The notes beneath the pieces were generated by a model that saw only the letters and a program-made list of their open reading frames with translations, ran no database searches and was not told the DNA's origin. Both the position numbers and the translations under genes were made by a program. Positions 35,710 to 46,444 of a stretch of DNA of 64,000 nt are shown one piece after another. Each line of letters begins with the position of its first letter. Position 1 is the stretch's first letter. The stretch spans positions 62,001 through 126,000 of the forward strand of contig JANSXP010000006.1 of the NCBI GenBank assembly GCA_024742875.1. Reading direction: 5' to 3'. The DNA is from Planctomycetaceae bacterium. GTDB lineage: Bacteria; Planctomycetota; Planctomycetia; Planctomycetales; Planctomycetaceae.

Positions 35710-36813
35710 ATGAAAGCCATCGCCGTCCGCCCGGGAACCCCCAACAGTGTTCATCTCGCAGAACTGGAGAAACCCTCGGTCCAGGACGTTCCTGATGGCC
35801 GCGGTGTGCTGGTTAAGGTCCTGAAAGTCGGCGTAGATGCGACCGACCGGGAAATCAACGACGCCCTGTACGGCAACGCTCCGGAAGGCTACGACTTTCT
35901 GGTCATCGGGCACGAGTGCTTCGGTATCGTGGAAGAAGTTGGCTCGGCTGTCAAAAAGGTTAAGCCTGGTGACTACGTGACGTGCACCGTCCGACGTCCC
36001 GGTGGCTCCATTTTCGACAAGATTGGTCGCTCTGACATTACGTCCGAAGAAGAATACTACGAACGTGGTATCAATCTGCGTCACGGCTACCTGACGGAAT
36101 ATTTTGTAGACGATGAAGAGTTCATCGTGCGGATGCCGGTGGGGCTGAAACACCTGCACGTGCTGGCGGAACCGATGAGTTGTGCGGCCAAGGCGGTGGA
36201 GCAGGCGATGCTGGCGCAGCAGCGGCTGCAGGTCTGGGAACCCAAACGCGCGTGGGTCACAGGCAGCGGCCAGATCGGTTTGCTGTCAACGCTGATACTG
36301 CGACTGCGAGGCATTGAAGTATGGACGCTGGCCCGTGGTAAAAAGCCCAACCTCAAGGCGGAGATCGCCGAAGGCATGGGATCAAAATACGTCAGCACGG
36401 CCGAAACGTCACTGCAGGAACTGGCAGCAGAATGTGGCAAACCGGATCTGATCATCGAAGCCACCGGCAGCAGCGCGGTGGCCTTTGAGTGCATGGAAGT
36501 TCTTGGCCACAATGGCTGCATCGTGTGGACGAGCATCACCGGTGGCGAGCGAAAAATCGACGTCCCCAGTGACGCGGTCAACCTCAACTGGGTGCTGGGC
36601 AACAAGTTGCTCGTGGGATCCGTGAACGCCAACTTCCGCCACTTTGAATCGGGTATCAGCGATCTGGCCCTGGGAGAAGTTACCTACCCAGGCGTACTGG
36701 AGAAGATCCTCACCAATCCTGTGGACGGCCTGGAAGGGTTCGCCGAAATGATGCGGCTGCTGGTCGAAGACCGGGATGCCCTGAAAGTCTACGTCAACGT
36801 CGCTGAAGGTTGA
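35710..36813 (+). CDS. Glucose 1-dehydrogenase-like medium-chain dehydrogenase
   Basis: Medium-chain dehydrogenase of 367 residues resembling the archaeal glucose dehydrogenases. The N-terminal catalytic half has [13 protein letters not shown] in place of the usual Cys-zinc ligand region, [33 protein letters not shown] with a His-Glu zinc pair, and [13 protein letters not shown]. The Rossmann part [21 protein letters not shown] carries GSGQIG, and the C-terminal part ([27 protein letters not shown]) matches the glucose dehydrogenase C-terminal domain. Oxidation of glucose or a related sugar with NAD(P) is likely but the substrate is inferred. Start at [12 protein letters not shown]. Confidence 0.87.
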   Translation: MKAIAVRPGTPNSVHLAELEKPSVQDVPDGRGVLVKVLKVGVDATDREINDALYGNAPEGYDFLVIGHECFGIVEEVGSAVKKVKPGDYVTCTVRRPGGSIFDKIGRSDITSEEEYYERGINLRHGYLTEYFVDDEEFIVRMPVGLKHLHVLAEPMSCAAKAVEQAMLAQQRLQVWEPKRAWVTGSGQIGLLSTLILRLRGIEVWTLARGKKPNLKAEIAEGMGSKYVSTAETSLQELAAECGKPDLIIEATGSSAVAFECMEVLGHNGCIVWTSITGGERKIDVPSDAVNLNWVLGNKLLVGSVNANFRHFESGISDLALGEVTYPGVLEKILTNPVDGLEGFAEMMRLLVEDRDALKVYVNVAEG

Positions 36814-37214
36814 TGCGCCGGGCGAGTCACCGGCATCGCCCCGCACCCTTCCAACGCGTTTTACCGCGGCCGCAGCGGCACAGATCTGACACTATTTCCA
36901 TCTGTTGACTGCTGCGCATCGGGTTTCTGACGGGGGCAAACCGGTCGTGCCCGCTTCGTGGTGCGCTCAAAAACCCGGAGCAGGAACGGTCGGCAGAATA
37001 TGCCGAAAGCAATTTTTCGCTGCCGTGGCTGCAACGATTGCGGGCAAATCCGTGTTGCAGCAGTTTCCGCAGCCTCATATTCTGCGGCCCCTCTCTTTTT
37101 TCTCGAACTCTCAGGATTGGCTCAAGTTTCGAAGTGCAATGCTTCGCAGCTGGCAGGTCCTCCCCTCTGATCTCTCACCTCATGCCATCTCCGTCTCTCA
37201 GGAAAGGCACCCCC
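36814..37214. other. Intergenic region, 401 bases
   Basis: Gap between the dehydrogenase gene and the TPR lipoprotein gene. No reading frame in it looks protein-like, and I see no hairpin with a T tract or direct repeat. It presumably contains the lipoprotein-gene promoter. Confidence 0.4.
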
Positions 37215-38366
37215 ATGCGTCGCATACTCCCCTCGACGTTCACTCGCCTTCTGCTTTGTGGTTCTGCGCTGCTGACGTCCGGCTGTTATAATATGAACGG
37301 CTACATGATGAACGCATCCGGACACGGCTACTACGAGCAGGGCAACTACGCGATGGCCGCTCGAGAGTTTGAGTCAGCCCTGCAAAGCAACCCGTACAAT
37401 CCTGACTACATGGCCAACCTGGCCAAGTCGCGCCAGAAAATGGGCGACCCGCGTTCAGCCGAGCGGCTGTTCCGCCAGGCATTGTCGACAGATCCGTCGC
37501 ACCAGCCGTCCTACCACGGGCTTGCTGAATTGATGCTGGCCAGTGGACGCCCGGACGAAGCCACACAACTGCTGACGTCATGGTCTGCCACTCAGCCCTA
37601 TGTAGCAGAATCGCACGTCGAACTGGCGTGGCTGCAGAATGAGCTGGGCCAGAATCACGCGGCCGCCGGCTCACTGCGACGCGCCCTGCAGGTCAATCCC
37701 AGTCATTCCACCGCACTGGCTCACCTGGGTCAGTATTACCAGAGCAACGGTCAGCCGGACCAGGCGATCGCGATGTACCAGCGATCACTACAGGCCGACT
37801 GGAGTCAGCCGGAAGTCCACACACAAATTGCGGTCGCCGCCCAGCAGGCAGGTCCCAACCACCCCATGGGGGAAATGGCCATGTCCCGCGGTGTTCATCC
37901 CCACAGCCTGGCGCGGCAGCCGGAACTGTTCGGCAAGCCGTCCGGTCAGATGGCCTGGCAGGGGCAGCCGATGAACAGTTTTGCGGCCGCTCAGCCTCCC
38001 ATGATTCCTCCTACCATGATGGCCGAACAGTCCTTTCCCACCAACGACTTTGCCACGCAGCATCCGGTTGTGAGTGGCCAGCCCTGGAGTGGCGGATTCG
38101 AGCAGGGTTCTTTGCCGATCCCGGGACCATTGCCAATGGATGGTGGCATGCCGATGGTGTCGGGCGTTCCCGTCGCGGGAGACATTTCCAGTGGCACAGG
38201 CACTCCGTTTTCGCCACCGAGCAATTCAGTGCCCGTTTCCACACCATCTTCCGGTGGCCCATTGCCGGCGCCCGACCCGGCCTTCGCCGAAAGTCAGGGG
38301 GTTCCCGCGACCACCATTTCACAGTCCACGACACTGCCCGAGATTCCTGAGCTGGAAGCGTTTTAG
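37215..38366 (+). CDS. TPR-repeat lipoprotein
   Basis: Protein of 383 residues with a lipoprotein signal ending in the lipobox LTSGC ([24 protein letters not shown]). After it come tetratricopeptide repeats: [87 protein letters not shown] and [23 protein letters not shown]. The last third is Pro/Gln/Met/Ser-rich and probably disordered ([20 protein letters not shown]). It resembles pilus-assembly-type TPR lipoproteins, but no pilus genes adjoin. The start is fixed by the lipoprotein signal. A strong hairpin follows. Confidence 0.88.
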   Translation: MRRILPSTFTRLLLCGSALLTSGCYNMNGYMMNASGHGYYEQGNYAMAAREFESALQSNPYNPDYMANLAKSRQKMGDPRSAERLFRQALSTDPSHQPSYHGLAELMLASGRPDEATQLLTSWSATQPYVAESHVELAWLQNELGQNHAAAGSLRRALQVNPSHSTALAHLGQYYQSNGQPDQAIAMYQRSLQADWSQPEVHTQIAVAAQQAGPNHPMGEMAMSRGVHPHSLARQPELFGKPSGQMAWQGQPMNSFAAAQPPMIPPTMMAEQSFPTNDFATQHPVVSGQPWSGGFEQGSLPIPGPLPMDGGMPMVSGVPVAGDISSGTGTPFSPPSNSVPVSTPSSGGPLPAPDPAFAESQGVPATTISQSTTLPEIPELEAF

Positions 38367-38390
38367 AGTTCAGCGACCACGCGAAACGAA

Positions 38391-38420
38391 GAAAGGCCGG
38401 GACAAACGTCCCGGCCTTTC
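38391..38420. terminator. Bidirectional terminator between TPR lipoprotein and giant protein genes
   Basis: Perfect 13-bp stem GAAAGGCCGGGAC / GTCCCGGCCTTTC with a 4-base loop. It sits 24 bp after the plus-strand stop and 25 bp after the end of the minus-strand gene, and has short T runs on the plus side (CTTTCTCATTT). Confidence 0.85.
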
Positions 38421-38444
38421 TCATTTCAGGTTGCCCGCGTTGCC

Positions 38445-41400
38445 TTATGGCAGGAACGGAGCGAATCCGATGTTCGGGAACATTGGGTCGGCACCCGCTC
38501 GCAGGTTGAAGCCACCTGTGGCAAAGGCTCCGTCAATGTCCTGAGTGATGTTGAAGTTGACGAATCGATTGTTGGGATTATCCAGGTTTCCGCCGTCGTC
38601 CACCTGGAACAGGTCGGCCGAACGACTGGTCACTCCCAGCCCCAGCACGATGGCTTTCAGAGCATCAGCATCTGTGTAGGTTGCCCCGGCACTGTTGATG
38701 GCAATCTGATTACCAGCGTTGTTGGTGAACCGCATATCCAGCTGAGCCGTGTCGTCATGGTAGACAACATCGAATGTCGTGGCACCCGTCACATCAACAC
38801 TGGCAAACGTGTTGCCCGCTGACAGGAAGGAGGCCGTGCGGACGTCTTCTTCCAGGTTTCCACCAAACTCGTTGTTACGCACATCGGCCGCCAGATAAGC
38901 ACCAGTACCGACTTCCAGCACCAGACCTTCTCCTGTCACAGTTCCCGTTCCGTTGTTCTGAATGGTGTTGCCAGTCAGGGTCAGGAATGAGTTCTGTACG
39001 GTTCGCAGGTTCAGGAAGCCAGGAGCACCATCCGAAGCGGTTGGCAGGAAGGCCGTGTTGCCGTTGACCGAACCAATGTTCTGAGCATTGAATTCTGCCT
39101 GCAGCGGCGAGTAGAAGCCGAAGAACTGAGGCCGCTGATCAGCCGGGTTGAACGGCGGGTTCGGGAATGGGAAGTTCGGCAGGTAAGTGAACCGTCCCTG
39201 ATTCATGTCAGAGTCTGCTCGCACATAAACACCTTCCAGCGTGTTCGAGGAAATCGTGTTGTTCGTGAACGTCAGTCGTACAGGATCAAAGTTTGAGTTG
39301 CCGTTCTCACGGTCACGCTCACCAGCGGCACCGTTGAGTCGCAGATTCACACCAATACGACCGTTTCGAGTGAACTGGTTGTTGTCAGCAGTGACCTGAA
39401 CAATCGGGCCAGACTGCTGAACACCATCCGTGTTGCTTGGGAAGGCCGCGTTGGTGAAGTCCGTCTGAACGTTCGCCGGATCACTCAGGAACTGAGCGTT
39501 GCTGGCGATATCACCCAAAACGTTGAGGCTGAATCCGTCGCCGCCGTTTCCAGCAGCCACGCCGTTGTCCTCACCACCAACGAGGTTCTCCTGCATCGAG
39601 ATGATCGGTCGCGGAACCGACTCCCCGGCGGCAGTGCTGGAGAGCAGGGCTCCCGTTCCTGTCGCCGTGATGGCAATTCCGTCATCCTCGTTGTTTTGGA
39701 TAACGTTCCCTGCTCCAACACCACCGATCTGCAGTGTCGCCACCGAGTTATCAGCAAAGTTGGCCTGGATGCCATCACCATTTTCGGTGTCGAGGTCCTG
39801 GTTGTTGTCCGTATCTTCACCCTGATCCAGGATTCCGTTGCCGTTAATGTCCTCACCGGGATCAAGGATGCCATTGTTCAGGTTGGCTGCCACTTCGGAG
39901 CTTCCTGCGATGCTGCCGGTGATGATCAGGGAGTCCGCTCGAACGGTGCCGTCAGAGTTTCCACTGGCATCCCAGCGAATACCGTTACCACCACCCGCAA
40001 TACCGTTTCCGGAGATCGTTGTTTGGCCGGTTCCGGAGGTAATCAGGATGTCCGATGTGCCACCAGTCGTCACGATTCCAATACCGTCATTTCCGTTGTT
40101 GGAGATGCCTGTGTCACCATTCGTGTTCAGGCCGGCATGAGCATTCGAAGATCCAGCCAGTCGGTTACTGGTGATTTCCAGCAGGACCCGAGAGCCTTCC
40201 GTCGCGACGATTCCGATACCATCAATTCCGTTGGAATCCGCGATGAATCCGTCCCAAAGGGTTCGGCGCCCCGGTGGCAGTCCCTGGGTCGCGTCCCCGA
40301 AGGAACTAAACTCAGAGGATTCGACCAAAGCTCCGTTCGCGGTGTTATTGGAAAGGATGTTTCCAACACCATCAGCCAGCAGCATGGAGTCGCCTCGTGT
40401 GCGGAACAATGCACCGTTGATGCCGTTATCTGCAAAGGTGTTGTTGTTCCAGACGATCGTGTTGGCCGTTCCCGACATTGGCTGGTTGATATCAAAGCGA
40501 TCGTTACCCTGCACATCCACCAACATACCGTTTCCAGCGTTGTTGGTGGACGTCACGTTGTTGATCGTCGCCATCAGCAAAGAAGCATCTGAGCGAGTCA
40601 GCACCAATCCATCACCACTGGTAAACGGATCAGCTCCATCCAGTGTTCCGGAAATGGTAGAGTTGGAGAAGTCGAAAATCCCCTTGCTGTTGCCAGCCAC
40701 GTCGAACCGAATTCCGAAGTTGCTGTTTCCTGTGAGTGAATTGGCCTGATCCGCATTTCCACCGACTGTCAGGTTCACGAGGTTGTTGGTGACGCCCCCC
40801 ATGTTCTGACCGAACATCTGAGAGGAGATACCACCGCCTACGTTGCCATCAATAATATTGTTGCGAATGACCGCATTGACCTGGCTGTTGCCCATGGCCG
40901 TAGCACGACTCACGATGTCGATTCCCACCCCGCCGTTCCCGGTGATCGTGTTGCCACTAATCAGGCGGTTGCTGGCTGGAGTGCCGAAGTCAATGAATCC
41001 ACTGCCGTCCACGTGGAGCGAAATCCCGTTGCCCGTGTTGGCCGTAATTTCATTGTTCAGAGCATTTCCGTGAATGACACCCCCGTTGCTGGCCAGGGCA
41101 CGAATACCATCACTCATGTTGCCTGTGATGATGTTGCCCTGATTGAAGCTGGTACCACCAAGAATGTTCATTCCAGTCCCTCCAATGGTCCCGTCCGCAT
41201 CGATGAATGCATTGGGCCCATTGGCGACCAGATCAATACCTCGTGACGAGTTGGCACCGATTGTGTTGCCCTGAATCGTCACGCCTTCTGCTCGGGCGTT
41301 TTCGTTCATGGCGATCTCAATGCCCGTGCCATCATTACGCTGAATCGTGTTATTGATAAATGTGGAAGGCAACAGTCGGGCACTGCCAATGGCGTTGATG

Positions 41401-44400
41401 GAGATACCATCACCAGAGACACCGGCCGTCGCAGCGGTTCGCGTACCAACAGCACTGATCAGCTGAGCCACATGGAACTGTGCCGCGTTGCCGTTCTCAG
41501 CATTCTGACCGCTATAGGCGAACTCGGCTTCCGTGAGGAAATCTGCCACAGTTGCGTCGATTGCACCTGTGAACATCACAGGTGGGCCACCGTCTGGTGT
41601 CACAGAGCCGTTTACGTTCAGATGCTCCAGAGACAACGTGTGGCCAATTTCGTGAGAAGTCACGTTGGCAATGGCGTTTCGGGTCGTGAGAATATCGCCC
41701 ACGTTGGCACCAGGAATCTGGCTGATTTCCGACGTATAGACAGACGCGACATTGTCACCGTTGGCTGCTCCAAAGTTCGGTCCGTTGCCGAGTGCGTCAC
41801 GCACAATGCCAAGGAATCCGAGGCCAGCTGTACCGTTCGTTGCACCTGTCGTATCGCCAATGACGATCGTGTAAAACTCGGTTGCTCCGTTAGAGGGGGC
41901 CTCACCAAGGTTGCCAATCACGAAGTCAATATCGAGCTGCTGCCCGTCAGGCATGGGACTGCGTGGGTCCTGGCTGATCGTCGGAATGCCGTAGAACTGA
42001 TTTTCGATCGTCTGCAGAACGTTGCTTGTGACCAGATCGAAGTCTGTTGCTGCAAATCCGAATGCCGTCACGTCGAATGGATCGATCGGGAAACCACCGA
42101 GTGCATCGGTGAATGCTCCCTGCGACGCCTCCCAGAAGTCCAGCACGAATGTCAAAGACGGTGGGCGACTGATAAACGAGTTGGGATCTGAGGAGATAAA
42201 GTTGTTCAGGGTATCAAGTCGAGCCGTGGCGGTATCCTGAAGGTCAACAGCGATTCCAGCTCCAAGGTTTCCAATCATCGTGTTGCCGAGGCCAGTTGCC
42301 GGGCCGCCGATATCGAAAATACCTTCGCCACCGTCCTCACCGAAGATGCACAGGCCGGCGATCGTATTGTTACTGAAAGTGTTGGAGACAATTCCCTGAT
42401 CGAGAATCCCGTTACCATTCAGGTCCTCACCCAGATCCAGAATACCGTTGGCGGCCTGCAGCACTCCGTCACCGTTGAGGTCTTCGCCTGGGTCAAGCAC
42501 ACCGTTGAAGTTTAGGTCTTCATTGATGTCTTCTGACACGGCAAAGAAACGTCCACCGTTGAGGTAATGCAGAAACGCACCGTTCTCTGTATTTGAGTCA
42601 AACGTGTTGTTTCGCAGACTGACAAGGTTGAAGATGCCGCCGTCCGCCCGGGCCACAAAGCCGCTGCCCGTGTTGTTGCTGGATGTGTTGTTTTCGGCGG
42701 CCACATTGGCTCGCGAGCCGGCCTGAGCGGTCACCACGATGCCATCCGCCGGCGTGCTGCCTACGGTCGTGGTGCCGTTGCCGTCAACCACATTGTCCAG
42801 AATACCGGTCGTTGGACCACCAACACCGGCGATGTTGTCAGCATTCAGCGTGCTGTTCAGGCCGGTCGTGACACTCAGACCCACATTCCCGTTGGTGTCC
42901 ACCTGGTTGCCACGCAGCAGCAAATCCGTGGTGGATCCGTTGGCAGTGGTCAGCAGCAGGCCTGACTGAGAAGTGCCGCTGGTGCCATTCATCATGTTCT
43001 GATCGATGACGATGGTTCCCGAGCCATTCTGCAGGTCGATGGCGTTGGTGTAGTTGGTGAACGTATTCATCACGATCGACGTGTCGGTGAAGGGCAGTGG
43101 GTTGGAGATACCCGTGCCGAAAACCGTGCCGCCCGCGTTGGAAGCGTCGATTCGCAGTCCCAGAATTTGATTTTCATTAGCAATGCGAATCACACTACCA
43201 CCCGCCAGCATATTGGGATCCTGAACCAGTGGTCCCAGGTTGGTGGCAGTGGGCACAGCGGGGATGTTGAAGTCCATGCCGTTTTCGGTGAACAGCGTGA
43301 AGTCTTTTGTGGAAGCAATCAGGGCCTGGCAGTCATGCAGCGTGATGCCGCCGGGAACCGTCAGATTGGTGCCCGTATCGTCAGCACGCGGGATGATGCG
43401 GATCACGTCAACCGCAGGATCGTTGGCCGCCACAGCAGCCTGCAGATTGGTGAACGGATCTTCCACTGTTCCCAGCCCCAGTCCGCCGTTCGATGTCGTT
43501 GTGGCATTGGGGTCCACATGGATGAAGCGATACTGCCGTCCTTTGGTTGTGTTGACCAGGAATTCCGGCAGATCGATGCGATCCAGATTGCTGTGCACGC
43601 GACGACTACGGATGACAGGATCCTGCAGGCGATCACGCACACGTCGTGGCTGCAGGATGGCTCGTTCGCGATAGCTGGGGATCGTATAGGCGATGCTCAC
43701 CCAGCTGTTTGTGCCAAAGGTGTCGTCGTTGGTCAGATTGACGTTGACGGTCAGTGACTCAGTGATGAGAGCTTCAAAGCGAGCCTGGAAACCAACGGTC
43801 TCGTTGCCGTAATCGCTGTCCAGATAGTATCCACCGCCGTACAGATTCAGGCCACGTCGTCCCAGCACCGGCAGAGGACCACCGACTTCAAAGTCAGCTC
43901 CGCCATAGGCGTTGTCACGGACCTGATTGCGAATGCGGAACACCCCACTGCCCATCAGTCCCAGATCACCGACCAACTGGTCCTGCAGCAGGACAGTCTC
44001 ATCCCCCGCGATGTAATAGCCGTTGGCTCGAAAATCCACGTACTTGCCCAGGGATTCGAAACCGAAGCCGACTCGCTGCCACTGTTCATTGCCGCGGCCG
44101 TCGTCCATGTCGAAGTAGGCGTTCCAGCCGAAGATGCGGTTACGCAGTTCGTCGTAGTTGCGGTAGACGGCACCAAAGTTGTAGACACCCTGCCCATTGT
44201 TGGTGATCGACGCCGCCAGATCGGCCAGCAGCACCGTGTTACCGGGAACGACGTGATAAGGGATCCGCACGTTGGCCGTATGGAACGACTGATCAAAGCC
44301 GAGCCCGTCGTCCGTGTTGGTCGCAAACTCGACCAGCGGACCGAAGGGGGCGTTGTCAAAGGGCCGTCGTCCCAGCACGGGTGCTTCCGTCACCCCCGCA

Positions 44401-44705
44401 CTTCGCTGGACCATTTGCTGGAAGTCCACCTGTGGCGTGAACTGCGGTGCCTGCTGTGTGGCAGGGGGTGCGTCCAGAAAGACGGTACCCGCATCACCGG
44501 TGCTGTCCTGCGGTGTGGTCACACCGGCGTCGGGCACAGGCGTTTCGCCGCCTGCCGGAGGCACAGCGGGGGGCTGAAGCGGCTCCTGGCCGGAAGTCAT
44601 GCGTATCACGCCCGGCTGGTCACCAACAGATACGTTGGCGGCGGTAAACAATGCACCGCAGCTAAGGGCCAGGCACATGGAAGCTAGTTTACGTCTCGTT
44701 TTCAT
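38445..44705 (-). CDS. Giant surface protein: inverse-autotransporter-like barrel, beta-helix repeats, metzincin-like insert
   Basis: Protein of 2,086 residues with a signal peptide (MKTRRKLASMCLALSCGALFTAANVSVG) and a Pro-rich linker. Residues about 110-360 resemble an inverse-autotransporter beta domain: IFGWNAYFDMDDGRG, FGFESLGKYVDFRANGYYIAG, LYGGGYYLDSDYGNE. From about 420 onward the protein is long runs of parallel beta-helix repeats (NTFTNYTNAIDLQNGSGTIV, GNTIGANSSRGIDL, ITGNGGVGIDI). Between roughly residues 870 and 1,090 a non-repeat segment holds HEIGHTLSLEH (His1018, His1022, His1028) and a possible Met-turn (GGPPVMFTG), like a metzincin-type zinc protease. Two EF-hand/dockerin-like Asp-Asn runs (DLNGNGILDQG) occur near residues 740 and 1,630. 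A displayed adhesin or protease is inferred. Confidence 0.85.
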   Translation of the reverse strand: MKTRRKLASMCLALSCGALFTAANVSVGDQPGVIRMTSGQEPLQPPAVPPAGGETPVPDAGVTTPQDSTGDAGTVFLDAPPATQQAPQFTPQVDFQQMVQRSAGVTEAPVLGRRPFDNAPFGPLVEFATNTDDGLGFDQSFHTANVRIPYHVVPGNTVLLADLAASITNNGQGVYNFGAVYRNYDELRNRIFGWNAYFDMDDGRGNEQWQRVGFGFESLGKYVDFRANGYYIAGDETVLLQDQLVGDLGLMGSGVFRIRNQVRDNAYGGADFEVGGPLPVLGRRGLNLYGGGYYLDSDYGNETVGFQARFEALITESLTVNVNLTNDDTFGTNSWVSIAYTIPSYRERAILQPRRVRDRLQDPVIRSRRVHSNLDRIDLPEFLVNTTKGRQYRFIHVDPNATTTSNGGLGLGTVEDPFTNLQAAVAANDPAVDVIRIIPRADDTGTNLTVPGGITLHDCQALIASTKDFTLFTENGMDFNIPAVPTATNLGPLVQDPNMLAGGSVIRIANENQILGLRIDASNAGGTVFGTGISNPLPFTDTSIVMNTFTNYTNAIDLQNGSGTIVIDQNMMNGTSGTSQSGLLLTTANGSTTDLLLRGNQVDTNGNVGLSVTTGLNSTLNADNIAGVGGPTTGILDNVVDGNGTTTVGSTPADGIVVTAQAGSRANVAAENNTSSNNTGSGFVARADGGIFNLVSLRNNTFDSNTENGAFLHYLNGGRFFAVSEDINEDLNFNGVLDPGEDLNGDGVLQAANGILDLGEDLNGNGILDQGIVSNTFSNNTIAGLCIFGEDGGEGIFDIGGPATGLGNTMIGNLGAGIAVDLQDTATARLDTLNNFISSDPNSFISRPPSLTFVLDFWEASQGAFTDALGGFPIDPFDVTAFGFAATDFDLVTSNVLQTIENQFYGIPTISQDPRSPMPDGQQLDIDFVIGNLGEAPSNGATEFYTIVIGDTTGATNGTAGLGFLGIVRDALGNGPNFGAANGDNVASVYTSEISQIPGANVGDILTTRNAIANVTSHEIGHTLSLEHLNVNGSVTPDGGPPVMFTGAIDATVADFLTEAEFAYSGQNAENGNAAQFHVAQLISAVGTRTAATAGVSGDGISINAIGSARLLPSTFINNTIQRNDGTGIEIAMNENARAEGVTIQGNTIGANSSRGIDLVANGPNAFIDADGTIGGTGMNILGGTSFNQGNIITGNMSDGIRALASNGGVIHGNALNNEITANTGNGISLHVDGSGFIDFGTPASNRLISGNTITGNGGVGIDIVSRATAMGNSQVNAVIRNNIIDGNVGGGISSQMFGQNMGGVTNNLVNLTVGGNADQANSLTGNSNFGIRFDVAGNSKGIFDFSNSTISGTLDGADPFTSGDGLVLTRSDASLLMATINNVTSTNNAGNGMLVDVQGNDRFDINQPMSGTANTIVWNNNTFADNGINGALFRTRGDSMLLADGVGNILSNNTANGALVESSEFSSFGDATQGLPPGRRTLWDGFIADSNGIDGIGIVATEGSRVLLEITSNRLAGSSNAHAGLNTNGDTGISNNGNDGIGIVTTGGTSDILITSGTGQTTISGNGIAGGGNGIRWDASGNSDGTVRADSLIITGSIAGSSEVAANLNNGILDPGEDINGNGILDQGEDTDNNQDLDTENGDGIQANFADNSVATLQIGGVGAGNVIQNNEDDGIAITATGTGALLSSTAAGESVPRPIISMQENLVGGEDNGVAAGNGGDGFSLNVLGDIASNAQFLSDPANVQTDFTNAAFPSNTDGVQQSGPIVQVTADNNQFTRNGRIGVNLRLNGAAGERDRENGNSNFDPVRLTFTNNTISSNTLEGVYVRADSDMNQGRFTYLPNFPFPNPPFNPADQRPQFFGFYSPLQAEFNAQNIGSVNGNTAFLPTASDGAPGFLNLRTVQNSFLTLTGNTIQNNGTGTVTGEGLVLEVGTGAYLAADVRNNEFGGNLEEDVRTASFLSAGNTFASVDVTGATTFDVVYHDDTAQLDMRFTNNAGNQIAINSAGATYTDADALKAIVLGLGVTSRSADLFQVDDGGNLDNPNNRFVNFNITQDIDGAFATGGFNLRAGADPMFPNIGFAPFLP

Positions 44706-45043
44706 CGGTGGTTCCGATCGATCCGAAAAGGCAGACTGCACCGGTTATTCCGGCACTATCGGTTACTCTTTCGATCGGAAGACAACACCCGATGGGTTGA
44801 GTTAAAATATGAGGGTTGTACGGATGCTTTCGGATATCCGGATCCTGCCAGTTCAGCGCAAACTCCGGCAGGCGTTCAGCTTGCGACTGGGCGAACTCAA
44901 CGGCTGCACAGGACGGTCACCGGCGCAAAAAGAAAGCTGCCGAACGAAACATCCGTTCGGCAGCTTCTGCGGGCTAATGAGCGACCAATTCTGCCATCGT
45001 AAACTTCGCAGTTTTACTCAGCAGGCGGTCAGCAGTTCGCAAC
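44706..45043. other. Intergenic region upstream of the giant protein gene
   Basis: Non-coding 338 bases between the giant surface protein gene and the upstream Gfo/Idh/MocA gene, both on the minus strand. It contains the terminator of the latter and must hold the giant gene's promoter. No other feature is evident. Confidence 0.45.
44934..44966 (-). terminator. Intrinsic terminator of the Gfo/Idh/MocA gene
   Basis: Perfect 13-bp stem AAGCTGCCGAACG / CGTTCGGCAGCTT with a 7-base loop. On the minus strand the stem is followed by TTTCTTTTT, the classic signal, 78 bp past the stop codon. Confidence 0.88.
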
Positions 45044-46444
45044 TTACAGTGACCAGCCGTCGCGATATTCACGCTGCACAAACTGGTTCACTTCAGGCAT
45101 GTTGGTGCTCTTGAGATTCTCCGCATCCCATTCAATGCGGCTGCCCTCTTTGGAGCGAATCGCCAGGTTACCAACGAGGATGGTCTCCGTCAGACGACCG
45201 GCGTAGCCGAAGTTGGACATCGTGCCGCCGTACTCGCCTTTGCAGGTCTGTACGAATTCCCATTTCTGTCGCTGGTCACCACCCGCTTTGTACGGGATTC
45301 GTGGCAGTGTCTGTTCCGGCGGCGAGAAGTCGGTGAACTGATCTTCCGGCAGCAGATAGTACTTGGCACCATAGTCATCCGGAGAGAACAGCAGGCCTTT
45401 GCTGCCAACCACGACTGCACCACTGGTCTTGCGGCCACCTTCGTTACGCTGCTTGGCGACGCGTTTCTGGAAGGACTCGGGCAACTGCGTGATGATGGAT
45501 TCCGGTGGCAGTTCGCCGCCGTCGTACCAGTAAAAGCGACAGGCGGGCAGGCCTTCGCGTTCGGGAAACTCAAACATCAGGCTGGAACTGGCAGGGAAGG
45601 TTTCGCCTTCGAACAACCCTGGGTTCTTCACGGCCGTCACGGCCACGGGGTCCCACAGTTTCAGTGCCATCACGGGCATGTTGGTGGTATGACACGCCAT
45701 ATCGCCCAAAGCGCCTGTGCCAAAGTCGGCCCAGCCGCGCCAGTTGAAGCCGTGGTACACGCCCTTCTTAAATGGTCGCATCGGAGCAGGGCCGATCCAC
45801 GCGTCCCAATTGAGGTCTTCCGGAATCGGATCTTCACCCGCCGGACGACCGATGCCCTGTGGCCAGACTGGACGATTCGACCAGATGTGCACTTCGGTCA
45901 CTTCGCCGATCGCGCCTGAGCGGATCACTTCGACGGCTTCACGCAGACCGTTTTCTGACGTGCCCTGATTGCCCATCTGAGTGATGACGCCCGTTTCTTC
46001 GGCCACTTCACGCATCATGCGAGCTTCACGGATCGACCAGGTCAGCGGTTTCTGGCAGTAGATATGCTTCTTCATCCGCATCGCTTTGATGGCGGCGGCC
46101 GCATGGTTATGGTCCGGAGTACTGACGGTAACAATGTCGACTTTGTCACCGAGACTGTCGAGCATTTCGCGGTAGTCCGTGAACTGCCTGGCATCGGGAA
46201 ATTCGCGGCCTTTCTTCTTGAGCGTGCCGCCGTCAACATCACACAGGCCGGCGATTGCCACGCCCTGTTCGGCAATGTGGCTGGTGTCGCTGCCGCCCTT
46301 GCCACCCACACCAATGCAGGCAGCGCTCAAAGACTGCAGAGCGGACGTATTGGCGTGTAGTTTGGGTGCTCCACCAACCCAGCAGGCGGCTCCGATGGCA
46401 GCGGACTGCCCCAGAAAAGTACGGCGGGAAGATTCGGACGACAT
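45044..46444 (-). CDS. Gfo/Idh/MocA family oxidoreductase with Tat signal
   Basis: Exported dehydrogenase-like protein of 466 residues. The N-terminus carries a twin-arginine signal (SSRRTFLGQSAAIGAACWVGG). The Rossmann part is seen as AACIGVGGKGGSDTSHIAEQGVAIAGLCDV, with VDIVTVSTPDHNHAAAAIKAMRMKKHIYCQKPLTW, in which the family Glu-Lys-Pro motif is Gln-Lys-Pro. The C-terminal half (GFNWRGWADFGTGALGDMACHTTNMPV) fits planctomycete members. The family binds NAD(P) and acts on sugars or inositols; the periplasmic substrate is unknown. The start at MSSESSRRTF is chosen to place the Tat motif first. The gene stands alone with its own terminator. Confidence 0.93.
   Translation of the reverse strand: MSSESSRRTFLGQSAAIGAACWVGGAPKLHANTSALQSLSAACIGVGGKGGSDTSHIAEQGVAIAGLCDVDGGTLKKKGREFPDARQFTDYREMLDSLGDKVDIVTVSTPDHNHAAAAIKAMRMKKHIYCQKPLTWSIREARMMREVAEETGVITQMGNQGTSENGLREAVEVIRSGAIGEVTEVHIWSNRPVWPQGIGRPAGEDPIPEDLNWDAWIGPAPMRPFKKGVYHGFNWRGWADFGTGALGDMACHTTNMPVMALKLWDPVAVTAVKNPGLFEGETFPASSSLMFEFPEREGLPACRFYWYDGGELPPESIITQLPESFQKRVAKQRNEGGRKTSGAVVVGSKGLLFSPDDYGAKYYLLPEDQFTDFSPPEQTLPRIPYKAGGDQRQKWEFVQTCKGEYGGTMSNFGYAGRLTETILVGNLAIRSKEGSRIEWDAENLKSTNMPEVNQFVQREYRDGWSL

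Noticed and set aside
39696-40592. Plus-strand open frame of 298 codons and neighbours within the giant gene
   Set aside because: Antisense to the beta-helix repeats; the regular Asn/Gly repeat in the minus-strand frame is clearly the real protein.
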